Below, one piece after another: positions 34,993 through 46,708 of a DNA stretch of 64,000 bases. The first letter of the stretch is position 1; each line of letters begins with the position of its first letter. A program made the position numbers and the translations under genes. This stretch comes from Buxus sempervirens (Eukaryota; Streptophyta; Magnoliopsida; Buxales; Buxaceae), in assembly GCA_947561395.2 (NCBI GenBank), contig OX387185.1, positions 17,634,366-17,698,365 of the forward strand. The letters are read 5' to 3'. Below the pieces are notes generated by a model. That model was not told the origin of the DNA and did not search any database. It worked only from the letters and a program-made list of their open reading frames with translations.

Positions 34993-36513
34993 GTCCTCAA
35001 CCCAGTAGGACCCTGGTTAGATTGAGTCATTGTAAGAGGGATTTAGTTGATGTTTAGGATTTTTACTACCCCGTTTTAGTAAGCTACAGAATACTCGTAA
35101 TTACATGTTCTGGGGAATCCTGCCAAAGGGACGCGATAATTGCCTAAGGCAAGTGGAATTTAAGCGGTCCCCTGTGACCCTCCACGTACCTGGGGATTTT
35201 CCCGGAACATCGTAATACGTGCTAATTCTGCACCTTACTGTACGAGGCGGTAAAAAACTCCTTTATCAACAAAATCCGAACAAAGCTCACCCGATTAGAC
35301 ACAGCACGCAGCCCAACTGCACACACAGGCACGCCACCACACCGTGGATGACGCTAATTTCCTGCTTTTTGTGTGATAAGCTGCGTAGGGTGACACGCAC
35401 GAGGGAGGCTGCGTGGATGATCCGACTCTGAATGCATGAGTGAATCGGATATTGCAACTTCTTTACCAAAACTTAGACCTCTCTAGTAGACTACCCTTCT
35501 TATTCCTATGAACTGATCTTTGGGATGGTATTAGCACCTACGCTCCCGTGGCTTGCCGGGGAAAGCAGGGTAAACCCATCCCCCCAGTTTTCTAGAGTCC
35601 ATTAGCACCACTGGTTTCTTGCCATGGCACGTGAGGATCCAGTACTGGTCCAGACCCTTGTAGGCTTATGTCTCGGGCTGGGTATCCTTCCCCACCTAAC
35701 GTTTCTGAGTAAACTATGCGTTGAGCATGCGAGGGTGAGAATGTTGTGAATGATGAATATAAGAGGAGTAAAATCGGAATAAAATCTCGAGTCCATTAGG
35801 GGCAGCAACCCCTGCTTTTTGCATCAAATTGAGTAAACCCTAGATCACGGGCGACCTCAGCCCTAATTTAGGAAGCTCACCTAATTTTGATCAGGGGAAC
35901 CACCCCAGATCTATGCATGGAGTCCTGTATGCTATGGGTCTTGACCCATTCGAGTCCGCTAGGAGCACTTTAAGTTCAGATTGGTCTTTTAGAGCAGACG
36001 AAAGCCGGCCAGATCAGACAAACAGATGAAAGCATGCTAGATCAGAACATGGGTACTAAACCCTAGATCTAGGGATTTTTAGCCTACCTGCTTTAGAAGC
36101 AATTTGTATCCTTTCTTTTGGCTCCCAACAGCCTTAAGGATGAATTTTTTGCAATTTTGTAAATATCCTGTAAAATTTCGCCCTCGCTGGTAAGTTGTGA
36201 TTTTTTCTGTGTTCCGAAGCCGAAAGCAGATGAAAGAACAGATGAAAGACAGAAAGACTGATCAGGACCTGAATGTGCTCCTCTACACAAGTATGTTTAG
36301 GAGTCGCGCCTTCATTGGCGCCAACCCTTGGGACCACACACCATGTGTGCCTGAGTTAAATTCTGCACTGGTTTTGTCTTTTGCTTTATTTTGTGAAGCA
36401 TGTTAGAACTGCTAGTGATTAGTCTTTTGCTTGCAATTATGCATGTCTTAGGACTGATTAAGAGTTTGGTGTGGAACCTTGAACTGATTTGGAATTTCGA
36501 TCGGATAGTTGGC
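34993..36513 (+). other. Leader of element E
   Basis: No gene is seen. It aligns with the leader of C (50363-51685) in islands, including GATAATTGCCTAAGG, GTGGAATTTAAGCGGT, CTGTGACCCTCCAC and a 43-bp identical block at 35538-35580. A short repeat AGATGAAAGA occurs at 36228-36262 and is longer in C. ORF1 begins at 36514. Confidence 0.65.
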
Positions 36514-37946
36514 ATGGCATCTTCATCCTCATCTGAGAGAACCCGGTTCCCTAGGATAGAGAAGTACGCCTGGGATACCCCCTGGATCCGTTCTTAGACA
36601 AGGCAGCTCCAAGGGAGTGAGCAAATTGAATGGGAGCACAAATACCATATGGGACAAACTTTGTCCCTGTTAAATGTGCCGATCAATTGGGATATGATCC
36701 AAGCAGCGCTGCTTTTCTAGGATCCCCAGCTTTCAGTATTTCGATTTGGGATCAACGAGTTGACTCCCACAATTGAGGAACTTGACCTGTTCCTCCGATT
36801 TCGCGACTTAGGAGAACTCGCTAGGCCAAGTCTCAAAGAAAGCTACAAGAATGAAGCTCTTTTTTTCTTTGGCCTCTCAAGGGGAGAATTCCAGACCTTA
36901 GGAGGTGACAAATCATTTACTCGGGTCTCCAAAACATTCCTAGTTGAGAAAATAAGAAACAAAAAGCAGGAAAGACCCCGGGCTTGGTTTGACACCTTCA
37001 CCCTTGTGGTTCTCTCGCAAATCTTCTTTCCAACTGGGGGAGACACCATTAATTTGGCCCTCATGGAAATTGTGGATCAACTCAGGGCAGGGTACCGAAT
37101 CATGCCACTAATCCTAGCTCAACTGTTCCATTCTCTGACTTTGTCCAAAAATGGAACCCGGAGGTTTCAAGGGTGTGCTCCCCTTCTCCACATTTGGTTG
37201 CAAGACCACCTGATGGTGTCATCACCTATCAGTGCATATTACAAGGCAACCGGCGACAACATCCATTGGTTGGCTCAAAGAGAGATCAAACCAGACCTAC
37301 CCGCTCGTGAGGATTGGTTTAACCACTTTCTCCACCTGAAGGGAGAAACGGACATTAGATGGTGGGGTACATACAACATCCCCTACACCCCCATTATAGC
37401 TTTCAAGAAAAGAGAGGGCCTTGTCTTGATAGGCCTTACCCATGCTGTGCCATACTATCCGATTCGGGTTCTGAGACAGTTTGGGAAACCGCAGGGGATC
37501 CTGGTCAAGGATGACATGAGTAGTTTGGTTGGTCCACTCACCAAGGGATTAAGGACCCAACTGCTGATGGAGTGGAAGATGGTGTGCGTGTATCGGGAAG
37601 ACGTCTTCATCGAATCTCACTTTCGAGACTACGAGCATTGGATAGCTCGGGAGTTCGGCCACGATGGCCCCCACCTCTTCAGCCTGTCGCCTCAGGCGAT
37701 ATTCTAGTTCCGCCCCCTAATACATATAGGGACAGGGTGGCCGAACTGCAGGAGACTCACTCCCGTATCCATTCAGCTTATATGGATTCGGAACGGGAGA
37801 GTAGGCAGGCCAATGCGGCCTTGCAACATGAAATGGAACTAGTGCGCAAGTGCGCTGAGGAGGACCGACGTCTGCGGAACAAGCTTCTGCGAGCCTTGAG
37901 GAGGCAAGACGTGTCCTCCCACTATGATGATGACCAACCTAGCTAG
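36514..37946 (+). pseudogene. ORF1 (DUF7745-like) of element E
   Basis: Starts MASSSSSERTRFPRI. Domain landmarks in order: WDMIQAALL, VFRFGINELTPTIEE, SYKNEALFFFGL, FFPTGGDTINLALMEIV, PLILAQLF, GCAPLLHIWLQDHL, DWFNHFLHLKGETDIRW, VLIGLTHAVPYYPIRVLRQF. A coiled-coil tail, VAELQETHSRIH to the end, finishes DDDQPS. This matches the DUF7745/girdin-like family; its role is unknown, and extra ORFs upstream of gag are typical of Ogre elements. Stops TAG at 36595 (Trp in C) and 36718, and a one-base frame change near 37680, disable it. It has no intron, unlike the copy at 13300. Confidence 0.82.
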
Positions 37947-38221
37947 ACTTTGGCTTTGTTGTATTTTGATGATATACTGTGTGCCACGGAGGCACTTTTT
38001 GATTAAAGCAGGAATTTATTTTCACTCTTCTATGTTGTTCAAACTTAACAAAACAAGAATTTGGAATAAAAGAATTAATTCCCTCCAATAAGGCAACTCG
38101 GTCTCTGACAGACCACCTCTCCTCAAATAATTGCAGTATTTCTGGTTGCTGCGACCATCTAATTTCCTTTGATTGCATCTCTCTCATTGAGATCGCAAAC
38201 CCGGCAAGTGTTAAAAAACAC
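37947..38221 (+). other. Spacer after ORF1 of element E
   Basis: No gene is seen. It ends in a remnant of the C-type array (GCAAGTGTTAAAAAACACCC). A conserved TTGAGCTCAGATC-CACCCGTCTG block, shared with C, lies just after it. Confidence 0.5.
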
Positions 38222-38279
38222 CCAAGACCTTGAGCTCAGATCACACCCGTCTGTATCTTTCCAAGATCATTCGGTCAAG

Positions 38280-38930
38280 CCTGTAGGGCACTGAAGCCGC
38301 CGGTGATTAAACCGGAGTTTGGTGGATCAGCGTCCTGGCATAGCCTTCCCCTTCGTGAGGCGCCGAAGTCAATGGTGATTAAACCAACGACTAGCTAAGG
38401 CACGCCCGGGAACTACTAGCCAAAGTTTTGGGGCACCGAAGCCACCGACAGATGAGTCAGATATTGGTGGAGGAGCGTCTTGGCATAGCCTACCCCTTTT
38501 AGTGACACCAAAGCCGCCTGTGAGTGAATCGGATATTGGCTGCGGAGTGTCCGGGTACTACTAGCCGAAATCTTGGGGCACCGAAACCGCCGACGGATGA
38601 GTCGGAGATTGGTCAAGGAGCGTCTTGGCATAGCATTCCCATTTGTGAGGCGCCGAAGTCAATGGTGATTAAACCAACGACTAGCTAAGGCACGCCCGGG
38701 AACTACTAGCCGAAATCTTGGGGCACCAAAGCCGCCGACGGATGAGTCGGATATTGGCGGAGGAGCGTCCTGGCATAGCCTTCCCTTTGTGAGGCACCGA
38801 AGTCAATGGTGATTAAACCAACGACTAGCTAAGGCACGCCCGGGAACTACTAGCCGAAATTAGGCGTCGACGTCGCCAGTGAATAAACTAGAGATTGGTT
38901 GAGGTACGCCTGGGTGCTGCTTTTCAGCTC
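38280..38930 (+). repeat. ~150-bp tandem hairpin array, element E
   Basis: Five or so units share GGCATAGCCTTCCCC, AGGCGCCGAAGTC and CTAGCTAAGGCACGCCCGGG. Within units a 6-nt loop sits between changing arms: CCGGT-GATTAA-ACCGG (38300-38315), TGGT-GATTAA-ACCA (38373-38386), CCGAC-GGATGA-GTCGG (38590-38605). Some units have decayed stems. Confidence 0.85.
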
Positions 38931-38989
38931 ACCCCCTGCGGAGACCCTGCATTGGTCCAACCCTGTGACTCTGAGCTCAAACAAAACCC

Positions 38990-39880
38990 CCTTAAATTAA
39001 AGGTTCTCTTCCCTTGCCAGGTGGCTAAAATAGATCAGTGATTTAGGGTTCTCTTCCCCAGTCGCTTCCGAGCGACTAAAATAGATCATCTTTCAAAAAA
39101 ATAGGGTTCTCTTTCCCAGTCGCTTCCAGGCGACTAAAATAGATCAGCTTTCAGAAAAAAACAGGGTTCTCTGTCCCAGTTACCTACGGGTAGCTAAAAT
39201 AGATTCGGTCACTAGGGTTCTCTTCCCCGGTCGTCTTAGGATAGCCAAAACAGATCAGTCTTCCAAATTCATTAGGGTTCTCTCTCCCAGTTACCTATGG
39301 GTAGCTAAAATAGATTCGGTCATTAGGGTTCTCTTTCTCAGTCGCTTCCGAGCGACTAAAATAGATCAGCTTTCAGAAAAAACGGGGTTCTCTGTCCCAG
39401 TTACCTACGGGTAGCTAAAATAGATTCGGTCACTAGGGTTCTCTTCCCCAGTCGTCTTAGGATAGCCAAAACAAATCAGTCTTCCAAATTCATTAGGGTT
39501 CTCTCTCCCAGTTACCTACGGGTAGCTAAAATAGATTCAGTCATTAGGGTTCTCTTTCCCAGTCGCTTCCGAGCGACTAAAATAGATCAGCTTTCAGAAA
39601 AAACAGGGTTCTCTCTCCCAGTTACCTGCGGGTAGCTAAAATAGATTCGGTCACTAGGGTTCCCTTCCCCGGTCGTCTCAGGACAGCCAAAATAGATTGG
39701 TCTTTAAGATTCATTAGGGTTCTCTCTCCCGGTTACCTGTAGGTAGCCAAAATAGATCAGTTGATTCAAAATAAGGTTCTCTTCCCTGGTTGCCTTAGGG
39801 TAGCTAAAATAGATCAGTCTTCAAATCCATTAAAGGTTCTCTTCCCTTGTTGCCTTAGGGTAACTAAAATAGATCTGTTA
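38990..39880 (+). repeat. 16-unit ~50-bp hairpin array, element E
   Basis: Each unit reads AGGGTTCTCTTCCCCAG, hairpin, then TAAAATAGATCAG. Arms differ between units: AGTCGCT-TCCG-AGCGACT (39059-39076), AGTTACC-TACG-GGTAGCT with one G-U (39178-39195), GGTTACC-TGTA-GGTAGCC (39731-39748), GTTGCC-TTAG-GGTAAC (39849-39864), and a less regular GGTCGTC class. Each Py-rich TTCTCTCTCCCAG also resembles a 3' splice site. No coding is seen. Confidence 0.92.
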
Positions 39881-39971
39881 GTCAAATCATATCAGAACAA
39901 AATATAATAAATAAATTCCATCAGATAAAGTTGTGTAAACAATTTGTGTAAAAGTGCACTAATGCCTGCTA

Positions 39972-39984
39972 ATTGTTCCATCAG
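39972..39984 (+). promoter_or_regulatory. Candidate 3' splice site before E gag
   Basis: TTGTTCCATCAG|GTACCA, matching D and C. The gag ATG is 57 bp further on. Confidence 0.5.
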
Positions 39985-40041
39985 GTACCAAAAATTTCTA
40001 TTAGAAGTCCGTACCTGTTAAGATCGTGGAGAAGGCTCGAT

Positions 40042-43000
40042 ATGGAACAGCAAGGAGAACAGACGCCGCCAGGGCAGCATCCGGCAGAGTCCAGTCATGC
40101 CCAAGTGGTCAATGAGATGCAGCAAAAGATGGACAGTATGAGTTCCATCATCCAGGAACTGATGACAGAGCTGAGAGAATTAAGGCAGACCCCGCCAGTG
40201 GTACCAGTTGCCTAGCAGCCGCAGCCACATTTCCCACCACCAGCGGAGGCAGTACCACCACCGCGTCCAGTAAACCCCCTCCCCTAGCACCACCACCACC
40301 ACCACCGGCAGCGCCATTTCATGTGGCACAACAAGATCAATTTCTGCCTATCCATCTGGGACAGTGTGATGAGACTGGTACAGAGCCCAGGAGGTGTAGT
40401 TCGAGGAGAAATTGATAGTAGTAAGGGAAGAGAACAGAACAGAAATGGCCGCCTTGAAGGAGTAGCTCAAACAGCTCCAACCCAGCACAGTGCAAAGTGA
40501 GGCTACCCTGGAAAGCCTTTGTTTCTTTTCAGACATCCAACTCCCGGCTAAGTTCAAATGCTTGGAGTTGCACCAATTTGGCGGCACCGGGTGCCCACTG
40601 AACCATTTAAGGTCGTACTCGGGCGACATGTGCCAGTATGCCAAGGAAGAGTGAATCATGGTGCAATTCTTCCAGAAGTCATTAACAGGGGCCGCTTACT
40701 CTTGGTTCTTGAGTCTGGATAAGGCTAAGATAAAGACCTGGAATGACCTGGCAGCAGTCTTCATCCAGCAGTACCGCCTAAATAGTGAGATTGTGCAGAC
40801 AAGGGCAGAATTGCAGAGGCTGGCTAAGAAGAGCCAGGAGTCAGTGAGAGAATACGCCAAGCGCTGGAAGGAACTGGCAGCGTTGGTACAGCCGCCGTTG
40901 TTAGAACAGGAAATGACATCCCTGTTTATTGCATCGTTGGCCCAACCTTTCTTCACTCTGCTGCTGGGGCAGAGTACATTGAATTTCAACGACCTAATTT
41001 TGACTGCGGATTGGATTGAGGATGCAGTAAGGGCCGGGAAAATAGATGGCAGTGGGCAGAGTGCCACGCCAAGGAGGCCAGTGACAGGACAGGCTAGCAG
41101 AAACCAGGGACAAGAGCCTCGAAGGCAGGAACAACAGGCAGTGAACTACGTGCACCTGGCACAGCCTTATCACTTCTCCCAAGGACCAGAGGCAGTGGCA
41201 CCCCAAGGGACCGGGCAGACAGCTTACCAAGGTGTAAGAAAGACGAAAGAAGAATTTGAAGCTAGGTTGAAGTGGGTTTTCACTCCCCTACCCTATGCAC
41301 TAGCAGAGTTGCTACCCACTTTGCTGAAGAAAGGATACCTGCAAACCAAACCCCCGAACCCCAGACTGGTCAACTCCAGAAGCTACAATGCGGCAGAGCG
41401 GTGCGAGTACCACTCCGGTGCTCCAGGGCACCATACCAATCGGTGCTGGGATCTAAGGCACGATATCCAGGACCTGATCGATAATAAGCGCATCACGGTT
41501 GACCCCCCGGCACCACCCGCCCAGACTCCAGCAGCCGGCGTGACTACCAACCCTCTCCCAGATCACTCAAAGGCCTCCACTAGTAGGACAACGAATCAAG
41601 TGAGCAGCGATCAGGGCACCGGGCAGCTCGAGCCTTCGGTACTTATTGGCCGACTAGGGCAGACAGTGAAGGTGCAGCTTCGAGCAGAAACCCACTCGAC
41701 AGCAATTGCAGGTAAGGAAAATACAGGCATCTACATCTGTGAGATCGAGGATGAACCGCAGAGCAGTGAGGAGGTCACGGGGCCGTGGAACCCCATACAA
41801 TGCGGATGGATCAGTGATTCCCCATCCCCTACACGCAGAGAAGGAGTGGGCAGCTCCAGTGGACTCCAGATCTGGGATAGGCTGCAGATCTCGGACGCTT
41901 CAGTGGGCAGTTCAAGGGTGCCTGCCCAGTTATCCACCCGATGGCCGCCCGAGGGCATGTCCGTGACGTTGGGGCCACACCCCTATCTACCATACTCTGC
42001 CGACTCGTCATCACTTGAGTCTAATCCCGCCCCTCTCCCATACAACATGCATGAGTGGTTCGTCCCCCCTCATGGCGCAGTGGAAGAGGAACCACCATCC
42101 ACGCCTGAACTCGTAAACCCGCCTGATCCGTATGAGAGCTCGGACGAGTCCGCTGATACAGACTCAGAAGACGAATCAGCAGTGAACTCCCGAGAAGAAA
42201 ATGATACAATAAACGTCATTGAAGAAGGCAGCGATGACTTCCCTACTGATCTTCCCCTGGTGCATTTCCACCCACCCATAGACCAAGAGTTTTTCTACTC
42301 CACCCCTTTCACCAACCCCCCCGCCCTCAATATCCATGGCATCATGGACTTGCCTCCACAAGACCCCTTCTCCCTGTTATTTGAACCACCCACCCTCAAC
42401 CTCTCCCAACTCCGTCTTGAACCACATTCGTACAAGGCCGTACCCCCACCTCACCCCACCCAATCCTTCCACCATCAAGCTACCTCCACCACCATCGTCG
42501 AGGCAGAAATCGACCGTATCACCCGATCTGGTCGATACGTAAACACCGATCCCCTACCCGCACCAGAGGAGGGAGCAGAGGCAGAAGCAAAAAGGAAAGA
42601 AAAAGGGAAGGATGTCGTCACTGAATTGCCACAGACCCTCCAGAGAAAGGGGAGGGCCACCGAAGAGGAAATTATAGATTTACACCACAGTGTCTTCATG
42701 CCAGAGTACGACCTCCTCCAGCAGTTGAACAAAGTGCCCACCAAAATTTCCATAATGCAACTCTTGATTGATTCAGAGAAGCACCAGGTAGTGCTAATGA
42801 AGGTCTTGGGGGATGCACATGTGCCAGAAAGCATCAACCCTGAGCAACTAGGAGCAGTTGTATCAGTGATCATGGCACCCCAGGCTATCTCTTTCTCTGC
42901 AGCGGATCTGCCACCAGAGGGTTGCGACCACGCTGAGCCGCTGTACATCACAGTGAAGTGCGTCGACCTCATCGTAAAACGTGCCATGATTGACAATGGG

Positions 43001-44347
43001 TCGGCGCTGAATATATGTCCGATGAGGACATTCCATAGCCTGCAGCTAAATCCTTCGATGATCAAGCCAAGCGCTCATAATGTCAGAGGCTTTGACAATG
43101 CCAGAAGAGACTCACTGGGAGAGGTCACTCTGGTGATCATAATTGCAGATAGGCCCTTTACCATGGAGTTTGAACTCATGGATATCAACGCCTCATTTAA
43201 CTTGCTGATCGGGAGGCCTTGGCTGCATCAGGCAGGAGCAGTATCTTCCACACTGCACAGAATGGTCCGATTTGTATCGGGTAATGAACTGATCACGGTA
43301 CGTGCGGAAGACCACCGGGAGTTCGAAAGGGTCGGAGTGCCCTATGTGGACTATGAGTTGCCCACCACGCTTAATTTCCAGGTAGTGGAGATGGTGCGGG
43401 TGAATCGTATCCCGGAACCTGAAAGGGGGCAACGACTCTCAAAGAGGAGAAGAAAGTACATGTTCAGCGCTGCTGATTGCGCAGACTGGGGTCTCAGAGC
43501 CGGTGATGGACTGGGCAGGTATAAGCAAGAAATTAAGGCAGCCATCCAACTTCATGAGCAGACTACTGGGTTTGGGTTGGGGTTCAGGCCACAGCTAGAA
43601 GACTACTCCCGACTCCTTGGGAACCATGCTGAAAGGAAAAGGGCAAGAACTGAAGGAAGAGACCCCCACTGGCCCATATGCGTGCACGAGAACTTATACC
43701 ACCGCTTCACTAACATGGAGCGTGAAGTGGCCCAAGCCATCGAGAACATAGTCCCCCAAGGATGGGGAGATGAGTTTTTGGACACTCCTGCCGCAGAAGA
43801 AGACTACCTGCAAGGCCTAGCTTAGATGCTCTGGGAGGAGCCACCATCCATGGAAATGATTGGAGATATAGTGGAAGTAGACCCATTGGCTCCCGAGGGG
43901 TCGCCCGATGGCCTGCCAGCACTGGTCGCTCTGGACTCAGTTGACGAGGTCACCATGGCCTTCGCCCCACCCGATGAACAGTTCATCTGCGACGGGATCC
44001 CAATCAACTCTGCGATTATGACGGAAGTGCCACCACCTGCTCCCCTGGAAGAATCCAAAGAAGAAGGTCCAATCATGTATGTCTACATGATGGAAGGGCG
44101 AGACAGCTCAGGAGCACCAACTCGCAAGCTAGGGTCGCCTCCTCCACCTCTCTATATCCCGCACCCCGGAACTCGCGACGGTTTGAACCGCATGTTCCGT
44201 AGCATGCCCCAAGTGCTAGGGCCAGTGCCGGAAGAAGTGTACCATGCAGCCTATGGCAAATGGGCGCCATCAGCTTACTTTTCCACTGTGTCTGGGATAC
44301 CAACCGGGATACCCATAGCATTTACACCACCCAGAGTTGACCCAGCC
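40042..44347 (+). pseudogene. gag-pro: gag-pro of element E
   Basis: ATG 40042 (MEQQGEQ) matches C's start. An N-terminal coiled coil ends at TAG 40213, and a frame change occurs between 40216 and 40500. The gag core follows in the new frame (FKCLELHQFGGTGCP, FFQKSLTGAAYSWF, YAKRWKELAALV), with a TGA at 40652. The zinc-knuckle-like CEYHSGAPGHHTNRC is near 41400. A long acidic/Pro linker (about 41700-42230) is mostly absent from C. The aspartic protease has MIDNGSALN with D-N-G at 42992-43000 and the flap/second-loop region NASFNLLIGRPWL. A G-patch-like segment (GDGLGRYKQ, GFGLGF) is at about 43460-43590. A TAG at 43823 precedes the remaining linker, which is cut by a solo LTR at 44348. Confidence 0.85.
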
Positions 44348-46703
44348 TGTAACGCCCAGGATCCGTGTTGCTCAATAAAGATATAACACGTCTCACGGAG
44401 GTTAGGTAAGGATCTTTAAACATTTATGATCGCTGGATAATCATTTAACTAAAACATATTAGAGTACACAAATATATATTCGCTATGAATTCAATAATTA
44501 AAACTTAACTAGGATTCAAATAGTACAGCCCCAAATGACTTTATTACACCTCAATCATTCAATTTATTCAAGATTCAATTCAAAATAACCTACGAGTTCT
44601 AGGGAATGTAATAGTAGTCTTCCTCCCTATAAGTCTCAGTCGGATCTGCCCCAATAGTCGCCTCACCTCGAGTATCTGAAAACAAAACAAAAACAACAGA
44701 GTGAGATACGAATATCTCAGCGAGTAGCATATGCATGCAAAAATAGTTAACCACGGTTTAAATGATGCAACGATAAACATCCCGTACGATTAAGCATATA
44801 ATACAATTTCCATATTTAAAACCAAAACCAATAAATCAGTTCTAATCACATTTCAATTCAATACGGCAACACATCGATTGGTCAATGTCATGACTATTGT
44901 TTAGTTGATAAATTAAACATGCCAAGTAGACACTCCACACCTCCATGTACACAGTTCCGGCCTACTCAGGGTTTCGGAAACTCTGAAATGACGGCCTACT
45001 CAGGGTTTCGTCATCCAATGCAGGCCTACTCCCCGGGTTTCTGCATTGACAACTAGACCTACTCAGGTTTTCTGGCTGCTCTACACTGGTCGTGGCAACA
45101 AACAAGGCCATGCAATTTCAACGACCAACAATAACATTACATTACTAAGCTTAAGCATGGATCCAGGACAAGCTAAACCAAAACAGTAAATCATCGTATA
45201 ATCTCAATTCCAACATCAAAATAAAAGAATACATTCCACATCCTGTATAACACATCACAGTTCAACACCTGTCCCTCTGGACCAAACAGTACCTCAAGTA
45301 CTTCCAGTATTTTCTCATTTCCGTAACACATACCATTTGGAAATAAAACTCAGTTATTCATACCAAGAAAATCTTTACAATACATTCAGAATTTTCCAAA
45401 CAAGTGAAACTAGAATTTAATAATTTCTCAATCAAAACAGTGTGTAAAAAAAAGGGGAAACTAACTAGGAACTCCTAGTGGTTTGGTTCCCAGTACATCA
45501 CTTACAAATAACCTAAACTTAACCTTGGGAACCTTTAAGAATTTCCACTAAATTTTCCTCTATTAATTGAATATGTAATATAGGTTCCAAAGTCCCAAAA
45601 CAAATGATTGGTTAAGTGGTTTAACCTTCAATTCATCAAAAACCACTTGGTTTAGCCAAAAACAAAATTCGGCAAGAATGCGCTCACCTTCTGAAGTGAG
45701 CGCAAGGTCGGCGGATGGTTCTAGGTTAAAATTTGGGTATGCGCCCACTCGATTTCAAGTGAGCGCGAAGCGGGCGAGAAGTGGGTGTGAAGTGGGTGCC
45801 AGCTTCGCGCGAGAATCACGTATAGTTTTAAGTGAGTGCGAGCTGAGCGCCAAGTGGGCGCCAGCTCGGCGGATGGTGCTTATTTAACGTGCGACTACTA
45901 CCTGAAGTGAGCACCAGTGAGCGCCAAGTGGGCGGATGCTCATTGCGATTTCCGACTCCCTGTTATTTTCAGATCTCCAACTCTGGCCAATCTTTTTCGG
46001 TCTGTAACTACTTATTTAGACTCCTAATCTTCCCAGAACACTTCCAAACTAGTTTTGAATTTAATCTAAACATATTTTTATTTATCATTCATTCAGTCAT
46101 AATAACTCATGCTCAGACGAAGGTTTGCAGAAACTGATATCACACATGCTTCTTCCAGAAACTTAGAAATCATTCATGCATCCGAATAAACTCATGACTA
46201 AACACAAAACCTCAATTTTAAAACGATGCTACTCACCTCTTGCACGCTTATATCCCAGCACAAGGATATTCCAAACCATGGCCGATCACCAACTGTACGG
46301 CTGCGTGCCTGCGAATGTCGCCGAAATGATCCCCTGTTTGCAAGTGGAAAAACCTTCTGAAATCTGGATCACCGACACCACAAATCCAGTCGGAGCTCTC
46401 ACTGTTCTCGTCTCTTCCCAGCGAAACCCTAATCACCACAACAGTAGCCGCAATCTCCAATCGCCAATATCTTCGGTTACCAAAGTATACGATACGAGTA
46501 TTCGAAACCAAAAACCTAATTTCCCTTAACCATTTATACCTTCCATATTAAGTTTTCCGCTCGACAACCTTTGAACTTCTTTGATTTCGTGTGTGCTCGC
46601 CCACTGAATTCCTACGTACACCCATAGCTAATTAAGTAAATATGCACGCGTAATTAATTTTAAATAAATAAAAAAAATTCTTGACAAAAATCAGGGTTTT
46701 ACA
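44348..46703 (+). mobile_element. Solo LTR (LTR-4), 2.36 kb
   Basis: TGTAACGCCCAGGATCC...GGGTTTTACA with a perfect duplication CAGCC (44343-44347, 46704-46708). The shared core is at 44701-44738. Constant-loop hairpins are at 44950-45080. A GC-richer patch with AGTGAGCGC/GTGGGCGCCAGC words lies at 45680-45930. With one duplication it adds 2361 bp, a multiple of three, so E's frame continues unchanged on the other side. Confidence 0.87.
44950..45080 (+). repeat. Constant-loop hairpin array in LTR-4
   Basis: Units homologous to those of LTR-2. Loop GCCTACTCAGGGTTT; arms TTCCG/CGGAA (44955-44979), ATGACG/CGTCAT (44988-45014), CAATGCAG/CTGCATTG (45016-45048), and a decayed fourth unit. Unit 3 differs from LTR-2 (CAATGCCG/CGGCATTG) by a matched change on both arms. 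Confidence 0.85.
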
Positions 46704-46708
46704 CAGCC

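Noticed and set aside
39000-39880. Plant telomere-like TTTAGGG repeats (TTAGGGTTCTC)
   Set aside because: Only one such word per 50-bp unit and not in tandem; it is part of the hairpin array.
42475-43065. 196-codon minus-strand open frame
   Set aside because: Antisense shadow of the protease region of element E.
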